Source: Actinomycetota bacterium
GTDB lineage: Bacteria; Actinomycetota; Actinomycetes; Actinomycetales; Microbacteriaceae
Reading direction: 5' to 3'
Assembly: GCA_009923455.1 (NCBI GenBank)
Contig: RFTL01000007.1
Span: 1-35,520, forward strand
Length of the DNA stretch: 35,520 nt
Shown: piece by piece, positions 27,070 through 35,520 of the stretch
How the letters are laid out: every line of letters starts with the position of its first letter
Numbering within the stretch: position 1 is the first letter of the stretch
Translations under genes and position numbers: made by a program
The notes under the pieces: model-generated
Seen by the model: only the letters and a program-made list of their open reading frames with translations
What the model was told of the DNA's origin: nothing
Databases searched by the model: none

Positions 27070-27736
27070 ATCCGGCTTCATCTCAAAGCCACTTGCCATT
27101 GTTGTAATCGGTGGCTTGTTCTCATCTACCATCCTTACGCTGATCTTGGTTCCAGTTCTCTACTGGCTAGTAGAGGGTCGCAAGGAGCGCAAGAAACTGC
27201 GTGAAGAGCGCAAAGCGCTCAGAATCAAAAAGAAAGCCGAAAAGGGTGCCGCGAAATCCAACGCACCAAAAACTGAGCCAGTTGCGATCGTGACTGCGCC
27301 AGCTGCGGCACCGGCAGCAACCGCAGCAGTTTCCGCCCCTGAGGCTTCCAAAACCCCTGAGGCTCCAGAAGCTGTTTCTGAGCCTGAAGTTCAGAAGAAG
27401 CCGGAAACGGTGAACTGGGAAGAGGAAATAGCGAAAGAGCTAGTGGCTGAGGAATTCACCCCAGTCCCTGAGACTGCAGCGCCTACCCTAGCTTGGTCCA
27501 TCGACGAACAAAACGTAGAACTCGACTCTGAGGCAACCATGCAGTGGAGTGAGCAGTCGACCGACACTGCACCAATCGCAGCGGTTCAGGAGCCAGAGCT
27601 GCCTGAATTCGTCTCTGAAGAACCAATCGCTGCAGCTCCCTCAAAGAAGGAACTGCGCGAGGCTAGGAAGCGCGAGAAAGCGGAATTGAAGGCTCAGAAG
27701 AAAGCTGCAAAGCAATCTAGGCACTCGGACGACTAA
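27047..27736 (+). pseudogene. RND permease, out-of-frame C-terminal part (last TM helix plus long charged cytoplasmic tail)
   Basis: MALGLTGESGFISKPLAIVVIGGLFSSTILTLILVPVLYWLVEGRKERKKLREERK... continues the RND family sequence, then a roughly 185-aa Ala/Pro/Glu/Lys-rich tail. Confidence 0.8.
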
Positions 27737-27739
27737 ATC

Positions 27740-28342
27740 ATGTCTGATTACATCGTTTGGGTTGATTGTGAGATGACGGGGCTTGACCTCAACATCGATG
27801 AGATCTGTGAGATAGCGGTTGTGGTGACCGATGGCGAACTAAATCTGGTTGATCCAGGCATGCAGCTGGTAATCAAGCCAAGCGATCGAGCGCTTGAAAA
27901 CATGGGCGAGTTCGTGACTCAAATGCACAAGGACTCAGGTCTATTGGCTGAGCTGGAAAACGGTGTTGAGCTGGCCAATGCCGAGGCGATGGTCCTTGAT
28001 TACATCAAGCGCTGGGTCGATGCCGAGCGAACCGCCCCCCTAGCAGGCAACAGCATTGGCACTGATCGAATGTTCTTGAACAAATACATGCCACAGCTCG
28101 ACAAGTATCTGCACTACCGCAACATCGATGTCAGCTCAATCAAGGAGCTAACCAGAAGGTGGTATCCAAGGGTCTACTTCCAGCTGCCGAAAAAGACTGG
28201 CAATCACAGAGCCCTGGCGGACATCAAAGAGTCGATTCAGGAGCTGCGCTACTACCGAAAGACAGTTTTGGTGGAGGCTCCAGGTCCAGATTCAGAAGCA
28301 GCAAAGGTTGCTGCCGCGACACTCAGCGCTGATAGAATCTAA
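27740..28342 (+). CDS. orn: Oligoribonuclease
   Basis: YIVWVDCEMTGLDLNIDEICEIAVVVTD, GNSIGTDRMFLNKYMP, KKTGNHRALADIKESIQELRYYR (DEDDh exonuclease). Confidence 0.96.
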   Translation: MSDYIVWVDCEMTGLDLNIDEICEIAVVVTDGELNLVDPGMQLVIKPSDRALENMGEFVTQMHKDSGLLAELENGVELANAEAMVLDYIKRWVDAERTAPLAGNSIGTDRMFLNKYMPQLDKYLHYRNIDVSSIKELTRRWYPRVYFQLPKKTGNHRALADIKESIQELRYYRKTVLVEAPGPDSEAAKVAAATLSADRI

Positions 28343-28365
28343 CGGCTTCGCGAGAGCGAGGCGAT

Positions 28366-28442
28366 GGTGGGTATAGCTCAGCTGGTAGAGCACCTGGTTG
28401 TGGTCCAGGGGGCCGCGGGTTCAAGTCCCGTTACTCACCCCA
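28366..28442 (+). tRNA. tRNA-His (anticodon GTG), with CCA encoded
   Basis: GGTGGGTATAGCTCAGCTGGTAGAGCACCTGGTTGTGGTCCAGGGGGCCGCGGGTTCAAGTCCCGTTACTCACCCCA. GTG anticodon, G-1:C73 context, 3' CCA. Confidence 0.95.
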
Positions 28443-28446
28443 AAAG

Positions 28447-28476
28447 AAAATCCCCGAGGCTTCCCTCGGGGATTTT
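28447..28476. terminator. Bidirectional Rho-independent terminator between tRNA-His and gatB
   Basis: AAAATCCCCGAGG-CTTC-CCTCGGGGATTTT: 13-bp perfect stem with tetraloop and T/A runs on both sides. Convergent genes flank it. Confidence 0.93.
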
Positions 28477-28481
28477 GCTAT

Positions 28482-29984
28482 TTAAGAATTTGCTCTCTCC
28501 AGAATCAGCTCCCTGACTCTCGCCGCATCCGCCTGACCCTTCATGGCCTGCATAACAGCTCCGATCACAGCACCGGCTGCCTGAACCTTACCCTCGCGGA
28601 TCTTCTCCAGCACGTCTGGCTGCTTAGCCAAAGCCTCATCGATAGCGGCAATTAGAGCGCCTTCATCAGTCACGACCTTGAGTCCGCGTTTCTCGATGAC
28701 GGCGGCGGGTTCACCCTCGCCGGCCAGCACTCCGGCAACCACCTCACGAGCCATGCGATCGGTTAGATCGCCAGCATCGATTAGCTTCTGAATTGCAGCT
28801 ACCTGCTCAGGGGTGATTTGAAGTGCTGAGATCTCAATCTCGGAGGCATTGGCCACACGAGCAAGTTCACCGGTCCACCACTTTCTTGCAGCTTGCGGGC
28901 TTGCACCCGCTGCAACCGTGGCCTCAACCTGATCCAATAGGTCTGAGTTCACGACATCACGAAACTCCAGCTCGCTGAAGCCCCAGGCGCTCTGTAGGCG
29001 CTTGCGTCTGGCAGCCGGATTCTCAGGAAGTGCGGAACGAATCGACTCGATCCAGGCGATATCTGGTTGCACTGGAACCAGGTCAGGCTCTGGGAAGTAG
29101 CGGTAGTCATCTGCGTCGGACTTTGGTCTTCCGGCGGAGGTGTAACCGCGGTCTTCGTGCCAGTGCCTGGTTTCCTGGGTGATAGTGCCACCCTGCGAGA
29201 GGATATATGCCTGGCGCTGAATCTCGTAGCGAACGGCATTCTCAATGCTTCTTAGTGAGTTGACGTTCTTGGTTTCGGTTCTGGTACCGAGCTTTTCCGC
29301 ACCCTTCTTGCGAAGTGAAACGTTCGCATCACAGCGCACGTTGCCGCGCTCCATCTTGGCATCTGAAACATCCATGCTCTTTACGATGTCGCGAATTGCA
29401 CGAACGTATGCAGCGGCAAGCTCCGGTGCCTTGTCACCGGCTCCAAACACTGGCCTGGTAACGATTTCCACCAGTGGGACACCGGCTCGGTTGTAATCGA
29501 CCAGCGAGTATTCCGCACCTTGAATTCGACCGGTTGCTCCACCGACGTGAGTGAGCTTGCCGGCATCCTCTTCCATGTGAGCGCGCTCAATCTGAACAAC
29601 AAAGCTCTCGCCGGAATCTAGCTCAATGGTGATTTCGCCGTCGTATGCGATTGGCTCGTCATACTGTGAGGTTTGGAAGTTCTTGGATAGATCTGGATAG
29701 AAGTAGTTCTTCCTTGCAAATCTTCCAGTTGGAGCAATCTTGCAGCCAAGGGCTAGCCCGATTGCCATTGAGGACTCAACGGCCTTTTTGTTGACGGCAG
29801 GAAGCGAGCCCGGAAGACCGAGGCACACCGGGCAGACATTGGTGTTCGGCTCAGATCCAAACTCATTGGCACAGCCGCAGAACATCTTGGTCTTGGTGTT
29901 GAGCTCAACGTGAACCTCTAGACCGATTACCACCTCGAACTGCTCAAGGGCAGCTTCGTAGGAGAGCAGGTTATCTTTTGCCAT
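28482..29984 (-). CDS. gatB: Asp-tRNA(Asn)/Glu-tRNA(Gln) amidotransferase subunit B
   Basis: From ATG at 29984: [38 protein letters not shown]..., [21 protein letters not shown]. One-base TAATG overlap with gatA. The track start at 30032 is probably too early. Confidence 0.96.
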   Translation of the reverse strand: MAKDNLLSYEAALEQFEVVIGLEVHVELNTKTKMFCGCANEFGSEPNTNVCPVCLGLPGSLPAVNKKAVESSMAIGLALGCKIAPTGRFARKNYFYPDLSKNFQTSQYDEPIAYDGEITIELDSGESFVVQIERAHMEEDAGKLTHVGGATGRIQGAEYSLVDYNRAGVPLVEIVTRPVFGAGDKAPELAAAYVRAIRDIVKSMDVSDAKMERGNVRCDANVSLRKKGAEKLGTRTETKNVNSLRSIENAVRYEIQRQAYILSQGGTITQETRHWHEDRGYTSAGRPKSDADDYRYFPEPDLVPVQPDIAWIESIRSALPENPAARRKRLQSAWGFSELEFRDVVNSDLLDQVEATVAAGASPQAARKWWTGELARVANASEIEISALQITPEQVAAIQKLIDAGDLTDRMAREVVAGVLAGEGEPAAVIEKRGLKVVTDEGALIAAIDEALAKQPDVLEKIREGKVQAAGAVIGAVMQAMKGQADAARVRELILERANS

Positions 29985-31486
29985 TACTTTGCCTCCAACT
30001 TTGGTGCTTTGGTCAGTAGCGGTGAACCCCACTGAGCCAGGTATAGCTTTTCGATAATCGCACCCACCCGATACATCAGCGCATCCTGCATCTGCGGGGC
30101 CAGAATCTGGACACCCGATGGCAAGCCATCTTCACGAGCTAGACCGTTTGGCACCGACATGCCTGGGATTCCAGCCAAGTTAGCCGGAATGGTCGCAATG
30201 TCATTTAGATACATAGCAAGCGGGTCGTTGACCTTCTCGCCGATCTTGAATGCGGTGGTTGGTGCAGTTGGGGTCAGCAGCACGTCTACCTTTTCAAAGG
30301 CACGGTTCAGATCCTGCTGAATCAGGGTTCTGACCTTCTGGGCGCTGCCGTAATAGGCGTCGTAGTAACCCGAAGAGAGGGCGTAGGTACCGAGAATAAT
30401 TCGACGCTTGACCTCGGGGCCAAAACCGGCCTCACGAGTTGCTGCCATGACACGCTCAATGGTGGGGTTGCCCTCTGGGGTAACGCGCAGACCAAAACGC
30501 ACCGAGTCAAACTTGGCAAGGTTCGAAGATGCCTCAGCAGGGAGAATTAGGTAGTAAGCGGCAACCGCATATTCAAAGCTTGGGCAGTCAACCTCTACGA
30601 CCTCAACTCCCTCCGCGACCAGCTTTGCGATGGTGTCATCAAAAAGCTCCTTGACACCAGGCTGGAAGCCATCGGAGGAAAGTTGCTTTACCACTCCGAC
30701 CCTCAAGCCCTTGGGGTCAGCCTGTCTAACCGCTTGCGCCATGGAGCCAAGCGAGTTAGGCAGCGAGGTTGAATCCATAGGATCGTGACCGGAGATCACG
30801 TCCTGCAGAAGAGCTGTGTCAAGAACGTTGTTGGCTACTGGACCAATCTGGTCTAGCGATGATGCCAGCGCAATCAGTCCATAACGGGAAACAGCTCCAT
30901 AGGTTGGCTTAGCACCTACCGAACCGGTAACTGCTGCGGGGAATCGAATTGAGCCTCCGGTGTCTGATCCAATCGCAACCGGAGCGAGGAATCCAGACAC
31001 CGCAGAGGATGACCCACCGCCCGAACCGCCCGGAATTCGATCTAGGTCCCACGGGTTCTTCGAAGGTCCAAACGCGGAGTACTCCGTGGAGGAACCCATA
31101 GCAAATTCGTCGAGGTTGGTCTTACCCAAAATTGGCATTGCACCCTGGCGCAACTTGGTAACCACGGTTGCGTCATACTGCGGAACCCAGCCCTCCAAAA
31201 TCTTGGAACCTGAGGTTGTTGGAGCATCGGTGGTGGTCAGGTTGTCCTTGACCGCAATTGGGACTCCGTGCAGTGGTGAGGAGACTTCTCCCCTGCTAAG
31301 TGCCTCATCAGCACTATTGGCTGCTGCTAGGGCGAGCTCGCGGTTGAGGTGAAGATAGGAGTTGGTGACTGGATTTAGCTTTTCTGAACGATCAAAGAAT
31401 GCCTTGGTCACCTCAACCGAGGAAACCTCCTTCTTGGCAATCAGCGCTACTAGTTCTGAGGCTGGACGATATACGAGCTCTGACAT
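29984..31486 (-). CDS. gatA: Asp-tRNA(Asn)/Glu-tRNA(Gln) amidotransferase subunit A
   Basis: [38 protein letters not shown] amidase signature. Confidence 0.96.
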   Translation of the reverse strand: MSELVYRPASELVALIAKKEVSSVEVTKAFFDRSEKLNPVTNSYLHLNRELALAAANSADEALSRGEVSSPLHGVPIAVKDNLTTTDAPTTSGSKILEGWVPQYDATVVTKLRQGAMPILGKTNLDEFAMGSSTEYSAFGPSKNPWDLDRIPGGSGGGSSSAVSGFLAPVAIGSDTGGSIRFPAAVTGSVGAKPTYGAVSRYGLIALASSLDQIGPVANNVLDTALLQDVISGHDPMDSTSLPNSLGSMAQAVRQADPKGLRVGVVKQLSSDGFQPGVKELFDDTIAKLVAEGVEVVEVDCPSFEYAVAAYYLILPAEASSNLAKFDSVRFGLRVTPEGNPTIERVMAATREAGFGPEVKRRIILGTYALSSGYYDAYYGSAQKVRTLIQQDLNRAFEKVDVLLTPTAPTTAFKIGEKVNDPLAMYLNDIATIPANLAGIPGMSVPNGLAREDGLPSGVQILAPQMQDALMYRVGAIIEKLYLAQWGSPLLTKAPKLEAK

Positions 31487-31489
31487 GTC

Positions 31490-31786
31490 CTACTCCTCAT
31501 CCAAGATTGCAGCTACGCGGAAACGACCCTCTGCGCTGTCCGGAGCAGCGGAGAGCGCTTGAGACTGGCTCAGCGATGGGCGAACCACATCCTCACGGAA
31601 AACATTTGCCATCGGGATTGGGTGCGAAGTGGCAACCACATCTTTAGAAACGGCCTGGTTTACCTTGGCAACTGAGTCAACAATTACTGCAAGCTCTCCG
31701 GCTAGCTTTTCCACCTCAGCGTCCGTAACCAAAATTCTGGCTAGCGAAGCAAGGTGCCTAACGGTATCTGGGGTTATTTCAGACAT
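31490..31786 (-). CDS. gatC: Asp-tRNA(Asn)/Glu-tRNA(Gln) amidotransferase subunit C
   Basis: 98 aa, VRHLASLARILVTDAEVEKLAGELAVIVDSVAKVNQ, directly upstream of gatA. Confidence 0.94.
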   Translation of the reverse strand: MSEITPDTVRHLASLARILVTDAEVEKLAGELAVIVDSVAKVNQAVSKDVVATSHPIPMANVFREDVVRPSLSQSQALSAAPDSAEGRFRVAAILDEE

Positions 31787-31832
31787 GCATCAGCTCAATT
31801 CGAAGTTGGCGAATGGCTAAAGTCTAGTTTCT

Positions 31833-35010
<3,178 letters not shown>

Positions 35011-35019
35011 TCAGAAAGT

Positions 35020-35520
35020 CTAAATTGCCTTTTGATTTGCACCATCGCGCAAGGCAATCGGATAGCAAATCTTGATTGCCGACAAAAATGCTTCAACATC
35101 GGCTTCGCTGCTGGTGTGACCAAAGGTAATTCGGATTGCGCAGTCGGCTAGCTCAGCTGGATAGCCCATTCCAAGCAGCACGTGCGAGGGGGCTAAAACC
35201 CCTGCGGTGCAGGCACTTCCCGAGGATGCGCTAATCCCCTGCTGGTCTAAAAGAAACAGCAGGCTGTCACTTTGTGCACCGGGAAAAATCAAATTTGAAT
35301 TGTGTGCAACTCGGTCGTTATCCCCCGCAGTTCTTATAACCTGCGGAAACTCTTCGAACAATTGCTGCTCTAAGGAATCTCTGAGTCTTCCCAGGCGCTC
35401 TTCGCGCTCAGTCATGTCCGCCATCGCTGAGTCGGCGGCTGAGGCAAGAGCAGCAGCAAGCGGATAACTCATGGTTCCCGAGCGCAGACTTCGCTCTTGT
35501 GAGCCACCGTGAATCAGCGG
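35020..35520 (-). CDS. Cysteine desulfurase (NifS/IscS-like), truncated by the window edge
   Basis: Reverse-strand frame continues beyond the track ORF: PLIHGGSQERSLRSGTMSYPLAAALA..., ASSGSACTAGVLAPSHVLLGMG (catalytic Cys loop). Adjacent to mnmA. Confidence 0.93.
   Translation of the reverse strand, partial: PLIHGGSQERSLRSGTMSYPLAAALASAADSAMADMTEREERLGRLRDSLEQQLFEEFPQVIRTAGDNDRVAHNSNLIFPGAQSDSLLFLLDQQGISASSGSACTAGVLAPSHVLLGMGYPAELADCAIRITFGHTSSEADVEAFLSAIKICYPIALRDGANQKAI

Overview
The window looks like a compact, gene-dense actinobacterial chromosome segment. The Microbacteriaceae-like assignment is inferred from gene content only. It carries ordinary housekeeping blocks: msrA, a thioredoxin, ald with a divergent Lrp-family regulator, argG, putA, orn, gatCAB, ligA, mnmA and a cysteine desulfurase, plus tRNA-Arg(TCT) and tRNA-His(GTG). 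No CRISPR array, IS element, prophage or toxin-antitoxin system was recognised. The most interesting regions are: (i) a translationally coupled PLP-decarboxylase/aguB/aguA/aldo-keto reductase cluster followed by a SpeA-like decarboxylase, which would give a full arginine->agmatine->putrescine route; (ii) an RND transporter gene split by a perfect 7-bp tandem duplication (TGCGCTT x2), whose restored product would carry an unusual charged cytoplasmic tail; (iii) a membrane-anchored collagen-like protein with 37 uninterrupted Gly-X-Y triplets in a small envelope gene cluster; (iv) a small, probably leaderless ORF with a perfect palindrome in its promoter spacer, ending exactly at the tRNA-Arg 3' end; (v) an NMT1/THI5-like ABC transporter in an apparent operon with deoD, behind a perfect CAATTTGT-AG-ACAAATTG operator-like element. 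All family calls come from reading motifs by eye. No database search was run.
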